From Bolinopsis microptera (taxonomy: Eukaryota > Ctenophora > Tentaculata > Lobata > Bolinopsidae), in assembly GCF_026151205.1 (NCBI RefSeq), contig NC_087074.1:13973167-14037166 (forward strand): 64,000 nucleotides of DNA. The letters are read 5' to 3'. This document shows, in pieces, positions 24,133-35,695 of this stretch. The translations under genes were made by a program, and so were the position numbers. Each line of letters begins with the position of its first letter. Within the stretch, counting starts at the first letter, position 1. Under the pieces are notes generated by a model. That model did not search any database, had not been told where the DNA came from, and saw nothing but the letters and a program-made list of their open reading frames with translations.

Positions 24133-24662
24133 GGGGTCGTTCACATATTACGTAATCAATATTTTAGCAATTTTTACCCCCCTCCCCCCCCCCTCTTCCG
24201 TAATCAACCGTAATCAAGACCCAACCCCCCCCCCCCCTCCTGACAGCAATATTACGTAATCATGGCCTGACGGCTGACCCCCCCCCCCCCCCCCCCCCTT
24301 GACTTTTTCCTAGAAAACACTTTTCTCTACGTTTCATGCTACCCTGATCATGCTATCATTATTTTCATGATGAGCCGAAATCATTGTTATGATATCTGGC
24401 CAAGCACCTTCTAAACTACTAACTATTATAGCCGGATATTCGATCAATTTCTAAATTTTATCACTATCAGAGTGAAATTGAGTGGAATTTGAATTAAAAT
24501 ATTGTCAAATTGTTATTATTCTAGAGGGTAAAAAAGAAACTTTTGATTACTTAATGATTAATCAACGACCGAAACCCCCCCCCCCCCCCCCGTAATCAAC
24601 CGTAAGCATTTGTAAACCCCCCCCTCCCCCCTCGGCTGATTACGTAATATGTGAACGACCCC
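24133..24662. mobile_element. 530-bp MITE with GGGGTCGTTCAC ends
   Basis: The terminal inverted repeats begin GGGGTCGTTCACATATTACG on both ends. Subterminal poly-C tracts and repeated CCGTAATCAACCGTAA blocks mirror each other internally. AAA flanks both sides (24130-24132, 24663-24665), compatible with a 3-bp duplication. No coding capacity is present; the superfamily is not assigned. Confidence 0.8.
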
Positions 24663-24665
24663 AAA

Positions 24666-25345
24666 AGGAACAACCCGGTTTGATCTTTCTGTCTTATTCA
24701 TATATACTGTACTGTATCAACTGGAACATATCTGAATATTTAAATTTGTTGGTACGAAAATGTCTTACATATAACGAGACAGACAGTATGTTAACCAAGT
24801 GCGATGGAAAGCAAGTTGACAGTAAGCAAAGAAATGTAGTTAAAAGAAAGAGTTAGTTAGAAATGTAACGTATAGTATGCGGCATATCAGAGTGATATCT
24901 AGCGAGTGCAAAGGTAGCAAGGGAGGTAAATGTATTTGTATAGTAGTTGCTCTACCATCTATACGGTGACTGGGCTGCCGGAAGTTAGCCCGAGCCCAAA
25001 TATCTCTGTAAGTGGGGGGGGGATGTATAACTATAGCCGCCAAAATGGGCCAAATATTCAGAACACGATTAAATTTTCTAAATGATTAGCTAAATTATTC
25101 AGGTAGGTACTATAGTTGATATGAAAAACATTGATTATGAACATTGATCTGAAAAATATTCATTTTTGCGTGATTTATATCGGCCATCACTTGTTGTTTT
25201 TTATTGCAACTGTAAATATTTGAACATTGTCGAATCCTCTTAAATAAACAAAAACATCTTTAATGCTATAAAATTATCAGCTAATATTGAACTAATCGTA
25301 TTGAACGTCCAATGCAGATCGACAATCAAGTACAGAAAATAAAGC
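24666..25345. other. intergenic DNA, nothing recognised
   Basis: AT-rich sequence with one G-run (25014-25022). The minus-strand open frame at 24840-25043 has no recognisable family features. Confidence 0.4.
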
Positions 25346-25351
25346 CACCAG

Positions 25352-26275
25352 CATAAGATGTTGCTTGCAATAACATGTCATTGCATGAGGATAAATTTGA
25401 GATACTCGTGCACAAACACTGTCCCCGAAACAGCTTGCAAGACCTCCCGTTTGCCATCCTGACGCAAACTTATCAAGTTTCGCATGGTAACATAATGTAC
25501 CCTACGGATGCAGTCAAAGACCTGGGGGTTTTGATCTCGGCGGACTTGTCTTGGAGCTCACATGTTACTATGATAGCAGATCGTGCCCGTAAAGTTGCCT
25601 CTTGGGTTCTGAGCGCTTTTAGATCGAGAAACAAGATCACTATGCTGACCCTCTACAAGTCATTAGTCAGAAGCCATCTCGAGTACTGTTGTCCCCTCTG
25701 GAATTCAACTAAGCAAGCTGATATCGCTGAGCTAGAGGGAGTACAACGTACATTTACGTCCAAAATACATGGTGTGCAACATCTGAACTATTGGCAGAGA
25801 CTGAAGGCCTTAAAATTGATGTCTCTTCAACGGAGGAGAGAACGTTACACTATCATTCATATGTGGAAGATCCTACACAAGAAGTGTCCTAATGATGTCA
25901 ACGTTCAGTTTACAGATACACTCCGTTATGGCCAGAAAGCAGTAGTCCCTAGCTTGTCAACGTCCAGTAGCCAAAGGAATCAATCGATCTTTGACAGCTC
26001 ATTTGTAGTGATGGGGCCTCGATTGTGGAACATCATTCCCGCAAACCTGCACCTTATCGAGGACCCCCTACGTTTCAAGTCATTGTTGACGGAGTTTGTT
26101 ACATCTATTCCGGACGAACCTCCTGTTACTGGATATTGTTGCCAGAACGGGAATTCGTTATTGAACTGGAGCGCAGAAAAGACAGCAACTTCGCTGCACG
26201 GGTGGTCAGCCGTTCTGATGACCCGATAGAGGATCTATGAAGCAACCCCAAGTAACCCAAGTAAGTAAGTAAAAT
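25352..26275 (+). mobile_element. 5'-truncated LINE: thumb and C-terminal region
   Basis: A 284-codon frame (ATG at 25375, in frame from just after a stop near 25351) starts at the NNMSLHEDKFE segment that follows the reverse-transcriptase palm. It contains VKDLGVLISADLSWSSHV, LYKSLVRSHLEYCCPLWN, LEGVQRTFTSKI, YWQRLKALKLMSLQRRRERY and GPRLWNIIPANL, the usual series in CR1/Rex-like LINEs of invertebrates. The palm is absent, so it is a dead 3' fragment. The 3' end is an (AAGT)n tail at about 26248-26272. Confidence 0.85.
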
Positions 26276-28680
26276 TAGTTTTGAGGAGCAATATTTCATA
26301 CTCTCGACTCCATATGTACGTGTATTAGTGTGGGAATATGCAATATATAATATACAACAACAACAATACAAGGGCAGGTCTCTCCCACAAGTTGGGATGG
26401 CCTGAGGTGATTATCTCCTTTTCGGTAACCCTAAGCCATTCTGTGCCGAGGCACTATACTAGCTATAGCATATAGCTAGGGGGGGTTAGTATAGGGGGGT
26501 TAGTCCAACGAGCCAGCGAGTGTGTATCACCAGCCGAAGCTGTACCAAATCACAGCTTGGTAATACTAATATTAACATGATTGAAATTACATATTCAGGG
26601 CAGAGCGAAATTATCTTTAAACAGATATCTAGTTCCTACATTGTTTGCACAGAAAAGTGCGTGTCTGCTTGAGTCACTGTTTAAATGTTGTACAGACAAA
26701 GTGGATGTCTCCAATGCACCAGGCGCAGGATTCCACCGTTCAGATTCTATCGTAGATTTCGAATAAGGATCTTAATGTTGAAATAAAGATTTTTAATTAT
26801 TAGAAGATTACTAATTACTAAAAAGAACTGAACAAAAAAGCATCAACAAATTGAATTAAACGTAAAAATCCTACACAGTGACGGTGCTCCAATATATGTA
26901 TTTCCACAAATACCAAATGGCTCCTGCGGTACGTACCAGTTGGGAAAGCGCCAATGTTGCCGTTACTGATAACGATTGCTTTGATCTCGACGGCTGTTTT
27001 GGCCCCTCTCTCCTTGCAGAGGGTAAAGAGAGATTTGAGAGACGAAAGGAACTAGGAACTATGGTCACAACGAGAACTACAACAAGCTCACTGTTAGTGT
27101 TAGTTTACTACAAAAGCACATGAAAATTATCTAAGGTATAGACTCCTGTGATGGTATAGAAAGCTCTATATGTATACACGTCTAATGGACTCGCAATCAT
27201 GTCCAAATATGGCTTAATCCCCCCTTCACAAATTGCATGATCTCTGTAAATTGAAGGGAAATAGCGTTACCAGATGTTGGATGTGACTTTCATTATGACT
27301 CGATATAACTTGTGGTAGGTATTACTCTATATTTAGAAAAAGTAAATACAACCCATTTATGGCATAATTGTTGAAAGACGAAACTCAATGACTGCACTTC
27401 TAAGGATACAATTACATGTACATTTGAGGAGTTGATTAGCAAGGCATATCGCATAACATATTACAGCCTCTTCTCAACATGGTAGAGAAGGAGTGTTATC
27501 ACGCCACTTGTCAACATTTGGAAAAGTGGTGTGATTTCTGCACATTGGAGAAGATTCTAGTTTCTACCGTCGTGTTTAACCTTGAAACGATGTAATCAGG
27601 CTAGTTTAATTACTTTAATAGCAGTAATTGTCAACTAATAAGCGGCTGGTTATGGAAATATTAATCGCTAATAGCCATAAAGAATAGCTTGTTAATAACG
27701 GTAGAACGGTAGATTTCGTCGTTAAATTTTAAAACGTCAAATCAAATGAAATGTTGCTGGGAAGGTACCGTTACTGCATACCAAACATGTTAGGATGCTC
27801 ATTCTGCAGACTGATATGGGTGTTAAGAAATCCAGTGAGCAGCGAAGTGCGATCATGTTACCGTTTCTAAGCTAGTTAAGTTGTTAGCAAATTCCAACGG
27901 AAACGCTACTACCATTTCATATTGGGCGTGTACCTGCAACTTCCTGGTGCAAGGCCGGCCTGTGAAGTACCTGGTTAAATGGAAGTTCAATTATGCCATC
28001 GAGGACTTCATCTTAAGTCTTAACAGATAAGAAATGTCTTGTGATTGGTGATGTGTTTTTCAAGGGCCTACAATATGTTTGAACATAATGTAATCGGTAA
28101 TTTGGTTACCAAATTCCGGGACCTTGAAGCACGTGAAACATTATGTTTTTACAATAATTACATTATACACTGTTATGTACGTGATAATGATCCAATTCAA
28201 ATCTTTACAAAATGCTGAACTACAGAATGCTAAACTGCAAAGAGAACTTTTGATTTTACCTACGGAAAATCGCGAGGACTCTTGATTTTATTTTTACTTA
28301 CGGAAAATTACGAGGACTCTTTACTTTAACTAAATCAAGAGCAAAGAAGATTGACAAGGCCTGAAGGCCTGGTCAGCTTTTTTAGCATTTTAGTAAACTG
28401 ATTGCTTAGTATATTAATATATCCGTCACAGCATATTTAAGGTGACCAACAACTGAAGCCAGTTGAACTTAGTTCCCACGTAATTAACAGGCACCCAATC
28501 AGCTTAATTGGGTGACCAATCAGCGTAAATCCCAAAACGACAACTGAACCCAAATTTTTGTAGATCAGATTTTTAGGTTAGTTTGAGGGCCAGTCTTGGC
28601 TCAGATCTCGTGTCTTCTGATGCTTTAGGAGAGCCTGGATGTGGATGATGATAATTCAGTCTACACTAGACACACAGAAC
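26276..28680. other. intergenic DNA with one weak terminal-exon candidate
   Basis: A possible last exon lies at 26598-26766: an acceptor (ACATATTCAG), an open frame ending GFHRSDSIVDFE and TAA, then AATAAA 16 bp later. No upstream exon can be connected and the peptide is not recognised. The open frames on both strands at 26871-27123 are also unassigned. Nothing else stands out. Confidence 0.25.
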
Positions 28681-28701
28681 GAAATCAAACTTCCAGCACC
28701 C

Positions 28702-28815
28702 TTGATTGACGATGTCAATCCATCAAGATCGTTGCTCTGCAAAGCAGAGCAACGATCGACACAAGAATGCTAGTTTGCCATTTGCGCAGCGCGCTGAAGC
28801 GGCGAAGTCCTCCAA
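28702..28815 (+). mobile_element. 114-bp MITE, family F5, with target duplication
   Basis: The element begins TTGATTGACGATGTCAATCC and ends CGAAGTCCTCCAA. CCAGCACCC flanks both sides (28693-28701, 28816-28824), and the related unit at 34660 reads CCAGCACCTCAATCG without an insert. The interior holds a GTTGCTCTGCAAAGCAGAGCAAC hairpin region and a GCGCAGCGCGC core. Confidence 0.75.
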
Positions 28816-29227
28816 CCAGCACCCCAATCGTATCATTTTCCATCTTAGTTGACAGATTAATTGGTTTCGGGTGAGAAATTCAGTAAACTTGTAAATTTCG
28901 TCTTCAAAAACTGAAAATGGGACAGAGAATGGGACAATATTATTTTCAATTTTCTTCGGGATTTTGACTTCCAGTACCTCAATTTGGTTTCATATCATCA
29001 TCAATTAACTGACTAATTGGTCTCTGAGCAAAAAATCCATCCAATCTGTCAAATTTGTGTTCAGAAGATTTCATATTTGAAAATGGGACAGAATTTGGAA
29101 AATATGAATTTTCGTTTTGTGAAGATTTCTGCAGTGAGCTTCCTCCGACCGATATCAAACTTCCAGCAGCTCAATCGTATCATTTACCATTTACCATCTA
29201 TAGTTGACAGACTAATTGATTTCGCGT

Positions 29228-29323
29228 TTGACCATTGTTAATGATCTGGCCCGGCGCGCGCTACTTCGTAGCTCTTGCCATCTTCGAAGAAATTTAGACG
29301 AGTATGGAGTAACATCCGTCAAA
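29228..29323 (+). mobile_element. 96-bp MITE, family F4, with 7-8-bp target duplication
   Basis: It runs from TTGACCATTGTTAATGATC to TAACATCCGTCAAA and is flanked by TTTCGCGT (29220-29227, 29324-29331). If the end is taken as TTTGAC/GTCAAA the duplication is 7 bp. It has split the satellite-like unit at the GATTTCGCGTG site. Confidence 0.75.
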
Positions 29324-29388
29324 TTTCGCGTGACAAATTCAATAAAAACTGTAAAATTTCGGTCCTGGAAATTTCATTTTCAAAAACT

Positions 29389-29470
29389 TTACTGGGCCGC
29401 GCTCAGCCTGTCATTCCGCCGAATCTTTATTCGATGTTTATGAACATAATAGCCCATGGTCCCCAGGTAA
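29389..29470 (+). mobile_element. 82-bp MITE, family F1, with perfect 8-bp target duplication
   Basis: It starts TTACTGGGCCGCGCTCAGCC and ends TGGTCCCCAGGTAA. CAAAAACT flanks it on both sides (29381-29388, 29471-29478). Short inverted termini (TTACTGGG against TTACCTGGGG) and a GTCATTCCGCCGAAT core match the other F1 copies. Confidence 0.88.
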
Positions 29471-29721
29471 CAAAAACTGAAAATGGGACAGAGAATGGGA
29501 CAATTGGCAATATGATTTTTCAATTTTCTTCGGGATTTTGACTTCCAGTACCTCAATTTGGTTTCATACCAATACCATCATCAATTAACTGACTAATTGG
29601 TCTCTGAGCAAAAAATCCATCCAATCTGTAAAATTTGTGTTCAGAAAATTTTATATTTGAAAATGGGACAGAGTCAGAATTTGGAAAATATGAATTTTCT
29701 GTTTTCGTTTTGTTAAGATTT

Positions 29722-29911
29722 TTAACGGGTGATACTCGTAAAATATTTGTTCCATATAGGCAATAGGACCGTCGACGAGTCCAACTCGGCTTACTGGGCC
29801 GCGCTCAGCCTGTCATTCCGCCGAATCTCTATTGTTTATTAACATAATAGCCTGAGGTCCCCAGGTAAAACTCGGCGTGCGTCCTGGTAGGTTGTAATTG
29901 TAAACCTACAA
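29722..29911 (-). mobile_element. MITE family F2, itself carrying an F1 insertion
   Basis: The outer element reads TTAACGGGTGATACTCG on the left and GTAAACCTACAA on the right, the inverse of 4337-4432. It is flanked by TAAGATTT (29714-29721, 29912-29919). It is interrupted at its central palindrome by the F1 copy 29791-29868. Confidence 0.85.
29791..29868 (+). mobile_element. 78-bp MITE, family F1, nested in an F2 copy
   Basis: It starts TTACTGGGCCGCGCTCAGCC and ends GAGGTCCCCAGGTAA. AACTCGGC flanks both sides perfectly (29783-29790, 29869-29876); removing the element and one octamer restores the CCAACTCGGCGTGC core of the host F2 copy. Confidence 0.9.
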
Positions 29912-30001
29912 TAAGATTTCTGCAGCGAGTTTCCTCCGACCGATATCAAACTCCCATCAGCTCAATCGTATCATTTGCCATCTTGCATCTATAGTTGACA
30001 G

Positions 30002-30598
30002 TAGGGGGTGCACGATAAAAAATAAACTTGCTCGGATTTTAAAAATTTTTGTACCACTGTTATCTAGAGACTGTGAGAATTTTCACAATACCAAATTTGT
30101 CATACCTTTTTGGAAAGATCAGTGAGTTTCGCCTAGGTGCCATATTTGATGGTGCGCGGCTTTTGGAGCAAAATTAGCTGTAAAAGTCGCGTAATTTGAC
30201 CAAATTCGTCCAAATTTGACCATTTTTGTCGTATTATTCGGATTTATCTTCAGTTCCTTAAATGAGATCATTCTGGAAATTGGCGACGACCTTCCAATAG
30301 GGCTTTCACAACTGTCCGAAAAATTTGGTGGATATCGGAGTTGATATAGTGATCAAAATGGGGCAAAATACACTGCTTTTAGCTGTAACATAATGTTTGA
30401 TGGTTGGATATGCTTTAAATTTTTCGGACACTTTCCTTGTAAGTCTATGAGTAAGCTTACCAATTTTTGTTGCAATTGAAGGTCGGGAAGGATACTCAAT
30501 ATCTATTTGTTTGAAGAAAATTGCGCTGGCCGAAATTAGCGCTAAAAAACCATCCTACAGTCGGCACGCGCGGCTTACTGTCGATGGCGCACTACCTA
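30002..30598. mobile_element. 597-bp element with TAGG.GTGC ends and 7-bp duplication
   Basis: It begins TAGGGGGTGCACGATAAA and ends GATGGCGCACTACCTA, imperfect inverted ends. It is flanked by TTGACAG (29995-30001, 30599-30605) in the satellite-like unit. The interior is non-coding and contains copies of a TTTTTCGGACA-type motif in both orientations. Superfamily unassigned. Confidence 0.75.
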
Positions 30599-30709
30599 TT
30601 GACAGACTAATTGGTTTCGGGTGAGAAATTCAGTCAAAACTGTAAAATTTCGGTCCTGGAAAGTGGAAATTTCTTGTATCACGTGGTGACCCCCACGGTC
30701 GCTTCACTA

Positions 30710-33700
30710 GGGGGGGATCATGTTATTTTTTGTCCGTTTTTGTCCGTTAATTTTTGTCCGTTTTGAAAATATAGCTGCCAAACGGACAAAAACGGACAAA
30801 AACGGACAAAAACGGACAAAAATTGTAACTTTTGATTTAAATTTTCTCCACAATTTGTAACAGGCTATTTGCAGAAATGGGTAGCCCGGTTAATGACCAT
30901 GGTCCTTTCTCAAACTTTTAATCTTCAATTAGGCACAAAGAATAGTCTACACATTTTTTAATAACATAAAAAGGGATGAAAAGTTTTATTACTGGAGAGT
31001 AAAACTTTGTTAAACACAAAGATTCTTGAGCACATTTTGAGTCTGACTCAAATGCGCTTAAAAACATTTTAGTATTTAACAATAAATTATGTTAACAATA
31101 ACACCAACAATAATTATAAATTGAACAAATTATTGAGAGATGAAAGAGAGGAAAAGGAGGAGGGGGGACTGAGGAGGGGGACTGAGGAGGGAGAGGAGGG
31201 GGGCTAAGGAGGAGTGAGACTGAGAAGGAGAACTGAGGAGGAGGAATGAATAGGAGGAGGAGAAGAAGGACTCAAGAGGAGGAGGACCCAAGAGGAGGAG
31301 GACCCAGGAAAAGGCCCCATGAGGAGGACTGGGGAGGAGGAGGACCGATGAGGACTGATGAGGACTGATAAAGAGGACTAAGGACGAGGAGGAGGAGGAG
31401 GAGGAGAAGGACTGAGGAGTGAGGAGGAGGACTGATGAGGAGAAGGAGGTGTATGAGGAGGATGAGGAGGAGAAAGGAGATAAAGGATGAGGATAAGGAG
31501 GACTGAGGAGGAGGACTGGTGAAGAGGACTAATGAGGAGGAGGACTGAGAAGGGGAGGACTTAGGAGGACTGAGGAGGGGAGGACTTAGGAGGAAGAGGA
31601 GGATTGAGCAGGAGGAGGACTGAGGAGTAGAAGGAGGAAGAAGACTGAGGAGGATCAGGAGGACCCAGGAAGAGGAGGAAGAGGAGGAGAAGGAGGACCC
31701 AAGAGGAGGAACCAGGAAGAAGAGGAGGAGGAGGACTGAGAAGGAGGAGTGAGACTGAGAAGGAGAACTGAGGAGGAGGAATGAATAGGAGGAGGAGGAG
31801 AAGAAGGACTCAAGAGGAGGACTGAGGAGGAGGAGGACTAAGGAGAAGGATGAGGAGGAGGACCCAAGAGGAGGAGGACCCAAGAGGAGGAGGACCCAGG
31901 AGGAGGACCTAGGAAAAGGCCCCAAAAGGAGGACTGGGGAGGAGGAGGACTGATGAGGACTGATGAGGACTGATAAAGATGACTAAGGACGAGGAGGAGG
32001 AGGACGAGGAGGAGGAGAAGGAGTGAGCAGTGAGGAGGAGGACTGATGAGGAGGAGGTGTATGAGGAGGATGAGGAGGAGAAAGGAGATGAAGGAAGGAG
32101 ATGAAGGATGAGGATAAGGAGGACTGAGGAGGAGGACTGGTGAAGAGGACTGATGAGGAGGAGGACTGAGAATGGGAGGACTTAGGAGGACTGAGGAGGG
32201 GATGACTTAGGAGGAAGAGAAGGATTGAGGAGGAGGAGGACTGAGGAGTAGAAGGAGAAAAAAAGACTGAGGAGGATCAGGAGGACCCAGGAGGAGGAGG
32301 AAGAGGAGGAGGACTGAGGAGGAGAAGGAGGACCCAGGAGGAGGAACCAGGAAGAAGAGGAGGAGGAGGACTGAGAAGGAGGACTGAGAAGGAGAAGAAG
32401 GACTGATGAGGAGGATGAGGATGAGGAGGAGGGTGACTGGGAAAAGGATTGAGGAGGAGGAAGACTAAGGAGGAGGAAGAGGAGAAGGACTGAGGAGGAG
32501 AAGGACTGAGGAGAAGGAAGAGGAGGAGGACCCAGGAGGAGGACCCAGGAGGAGGAGGACACAGGAAAAGGCCCCAGGAGGAGGAGGATGACTTGGGAGG
32601 AGGAGGACTGATGAGGACTGATGAGGAGGAGAAGTAAGTGGATGAAGAGGATGAGGAGGACTGAGGAGGAGGACTGGTGAGCAGAAGGAGGAGGACCCAG
32701 GAGGAGAAGAAGGAGGAGGAGGATAACTGAGGAGGAGGAGAAGGACTGAGGAGGAGAAGAGGGATCCAGGAGGAGAACCCAGGAGGAGGAGGAGGAGGAC
32801 TGAGGAGGAGGACTAAGGAGAAGGAGGACTGATGAGGAGAATGAGGAGGAGGGTGACTGGGGAAAGGCCTGAGAAGGACTGAGGAGGAGAATGCGGACTG
32901 AGGAGGAACCAGGAAAAGGAGGAGGAGGACTGAAGAGGAGGACTGAGAAGGCAAAGGAGGACTGATGAGGAGGATGAGGAGGAGGAGGAGGGTGACTGGG
33001 GGAGGACTGAGGAGGAGGGTGACTGGGGGAGGACTGAGGAATATGAGGAAGACTGAGGAGGAGGAGGAAGAGGAGAAGGACTGAGGAGGAGGAGGGTTGA
33101 GGAGGATGACTGAGGAGGAGGAGGACTGAGAAGGAGGAGGACTGAGGAGGAGGAGGAGGACTGAGGAGGAGGAGGAGGAGGAGGAGGAGGAGGAGGAGTG
33201 AATAGGAGGAGGAGGGGGACTGGGCAGGACTGAGGAGGAGGACTGAGGAAAAGGATGAGGAGGAGGAGGACTGAGAAGGAGGACTGAGCTGAGGAGGAGA
33301 ACTGAGGACTGAGGAGGAAGAGGAGGAGGATGAAGAGGAGGTGGACCCAAGAGGAGGAGGTCCCAGGAGGAGGACCCAGGAGGAGGACTCAGGAGGAGGA
33401 GGAAGTATCTAAATATTATTTCCATTTTTGTTATTTTTTGTCCGTTTTTGTCCGTTTTTGTCCGCTCTATTTTTTGTCCGTTTTGATAATATAGGGTTCC
33501 GAACGGAAAAAACGGATAAAAAACAGGATCCCCCTGGAGGAGGAGGAGGAGAAGGATGACTGAGGAGGAGGACTGAGGAGGACTGAGAAGGAGGAGGACT
33601 GAGGAGTACTGAGGAGGATCGCTGAAGAGGATGGCTGAGGAGGATGGCTGAGGAGGATGACTGAGGAGGATGACTGAGAGGGAGGAGGAGGAGGACTGAG

Positions 33701-34137
33701 AAGGAGGAGGAGAAAGAGGACCCAGGAGGAGGACTCAGGAGAAAGAGGAGGAGGAGGACTCAGAAGGAGGAATGAGGAGGACTCAGAAGGAGGAATGAGA
33801 AGGAGGAGAACTGAGGAGGAGGATGAGGAGGACTGAATAGGAGGAGGAGGGGGACTGGGGGAGGACTGAGGAGGAGGAGTACTGACGAAAAGGATGAGGA
33901 GGAGGACTGAGGAGAAGGACTGAGGACTGAGGAGGAAGAGGAGGAGGATGAAGAGGAGGAGGAGGACCCAGGAGGAGGAGGACTGAGGAGGATGATGAGG
34001 ACTGCAGAGGAGGAGGACTGAGGAGGACTGAGGAGGACTGAGGAGGATGGCTGAGGAGGATGGCCGAGGAGGAGGAGGAGAAGGTGGAAGAGGAGGAGGA
34101 GGAGGAGGATGAGGAGGAGGAGGAGGAGGAGGAGGAG

Positions 34138-34169
<32 letters not shown>

Positions 34170-34294
34170 TAAATGTTATTTAAATTTTTGTTATTTTTTG
34201 TCCGTTTTTGTCCGCTTTATTTTTTGTCCGTTTTGAAAATATAGCTGCCAAACGGACAAAAACGGACAAAAAAAACATAATCCCCCCCCCCCCC
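30710..34294. mobile_element. 3.6-kb non-coding transposon with polypurine cargo
   Basis: The octamer CTTCACTA flanks it (30702-30709, 34295-34302). The ends are inverted repeats: GGGGGGGATCATGTTATTTT on the left and the complement of a right end ACAAAAAAAACATAATCCCC; TTTTTGTCCG repeats follow inward. Between about 31135-33410 and 33535-34165 the plus strand is almost purely A and G (GAGGAGGACTGAGG-like). Copies about 0.6 kb apart (31321 and 31931; 33310 and 33930) show higher-order duplication. An internal copy of the right-end module lies at 33427-33532. No transposase is present. An 8-bp duplication fits hAT, Merlin or related groups; which one is not determined. Minus-strand Ser/Pro/Leu frames here are low-complexity artefacts. 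Confidence 0.8.
31135..33410 (+). repeat. long polypurine tract (GAGGAGGACTGAGG family)
   Basis: Over 2 kb of purine-dominated plus strand, made of GGA and GACTGA words with mirror symmetry, sits inside the 30710-34294 transposon. A second tract runs 33535-34165. Such sequence can form triplex (H-DNA) structure; that is general knowledge, not shown here. Confidence 0.9.
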
Positions 34295-34695
34295 CTTCAC
34301 TATAGCGTCTTCGACGCTACAGGGGGAGCCGCGCGGCGGGTCATACAACGTATGACAAGAAATTTCATCTTCAAAAACTAAAAATGGGACAAAAAATGAG
34401 ATAATATGATTTTTCAATTTTCTTCAGGATTGTGACTTCCAGTACCTCAATTTGGTTTCATACCATCATCAATTAACTGACTAAGTTAAAGTAATTGGTA
34501 TCTGAGCAAAAAATCCATCCAATAAATGTGTAAAATTTGTGTTAAGAAAGTTGCTTATTTGAAAATGGGACAGAATTTGGAAAACATGAATTTTCGTTTT
34601 GTTAAGCATTAAGATTTTTGCAGTGAGCTTCCAGTTCCTTCGACCGATATCAAACTTCCAGCACCTCAATCGTATCATTTGCCATTTATAGTTGA

Positions 34696-35695
34696 CTAGT
34701 CCCCAAGGTTGCCATACCCGGCCCAGATGTAGGCAGAGTATCCTAATTTGCTACATAACACGTTGTATACCTCTCTGCTCTCTCATGCACTCCGGCCGCC
34801 GCGCGCGAAAAGGGGTTGCATCGACGCATCGTGTGTCAAATCCTATTATGCTATCCTCTAGTGGGTCACCCTCTCTTAAAAAGGCTGAGCGTCGCCCCAG
34901 TAACCATTTCCAATTTCGTTGTTCGTCGTATTCCATATCACATATTCGCCGCGAAATGGCAGCGCACTTGTATCATGCGCGGAGCAAAAAATTTGCCTTT
35001 AAAAATAAATGTGCTAGGGCATTTAATTTCACATGCTTTTGACGATGATCTTATTCCAAAGTTTCATTTGACCAAAATTTCGTTGTAGTGCTTTGTTAGA
35101 CTCTAATTTGTACCCATAGAAAAGCCCCGACGGCTTTAAAATTAACGGCAATGAAACTTTCCCATGCTTAAATTAACAATAAATAATACATCATTATATC
35201 GTTTCCAGAAGTAATAACTACAGTCAAAATACAGAGAACGCATTGTTACAAACAAAGCCAACTAACATAACAATAAGTTATATATCTCAAATCAAAACTA
35301 TATCGTTAAGGTGGTCAGAGCATGGCTGTTGAGTGAACTGTTCTCATGTATCTTAGACATGCGTATCAATAAAAGTTGGTAGTACATATAAGAAACTACA
35401 CCTGCACGCGGTACAAAAAACAACGGAAAATCGTAGAAAATTCCAATAATTTAATAGTGTAGGGTAAGCAGGATAGCCAATAATGAATGTGCTAAATAAA
35501 AAAAGCAAATAAAAGTATAGCATTGAATGATGTTGTTGGACACATTGATGATAGAATGCTTATATTTTTGATGTTTCCTGTATATATAACGACAAGAGTC
35601 ACACAAATCAAGCTAAGAGTAAGATGTTAGTGTTCCATTAGTGATGATCTAACGATTTCAAAAATCATGCACAGTCTACATTTCCAAGGAGGGTT
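34696..35695. other. intergenic DNA downstream of the Y-box gene
   Basis: The first 180 bp contain a broken copy of the 9497-9570 dispersed repeat with a GC-rich insertion (CCGGCCGCCGCGCGCG). The rest is AT-rich and includes the presumed 3' UTR of the minus-strand Y-box gene. The overlapping open frames at 34692-35088 are not recognised. Confidence 0.45.

Larger units (their letters stand above)
30674..34358 (+). mobile_element. MITE family F3, interrupted by the polypurine element
   Basis: The outer ends are TTGTATCACGTGGTGACCCC and GGGTCATACAACGTATGACA with AA following. GAAATTTC flanks the whole (30666-30673, 34359-34366). Only about 100 bp belong to F3; the remaining 3.6 kb is the insert at 30710-34294. 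The uninterrupted paralogue is 3950-4052. Confidence 0.85.
28681..34695. repeat. satellite-like repeat (unit about 355 bp) broken by nested elements
   Basis: After removing insertions, the stretch is a few tandem copies of a unit running from TTGACAGACTAATTGGTTTC through GAAAATGGGACAGAG, CTTCCAGTACCTCAATTTGG and GACCGATATCAAACTTCCAG back to ATCTATAGTTGACAG. Unit boundaries are seen at 28849, 29205, 29995/30599 and about 34690. At least seven mobile elements have landed in it, several inside one another; most have duplicated target sites that show the uninterrupted unit sequence. No host gene is present. Confidence 0.75.

Noticed and set aside
26871..27123. Opposing open frames of 65 and 81 codons
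   Set aside because: Neither has splice sites, a polyadenylation signal or recognisable motifs that would favour it.
31272..34168. Long minus-strand open frames rich in Ser, Pro and Leu
   Set aside because: They are translations of the GGA/GACTGA purine tract in a frame without stops; low-complexity artefact.
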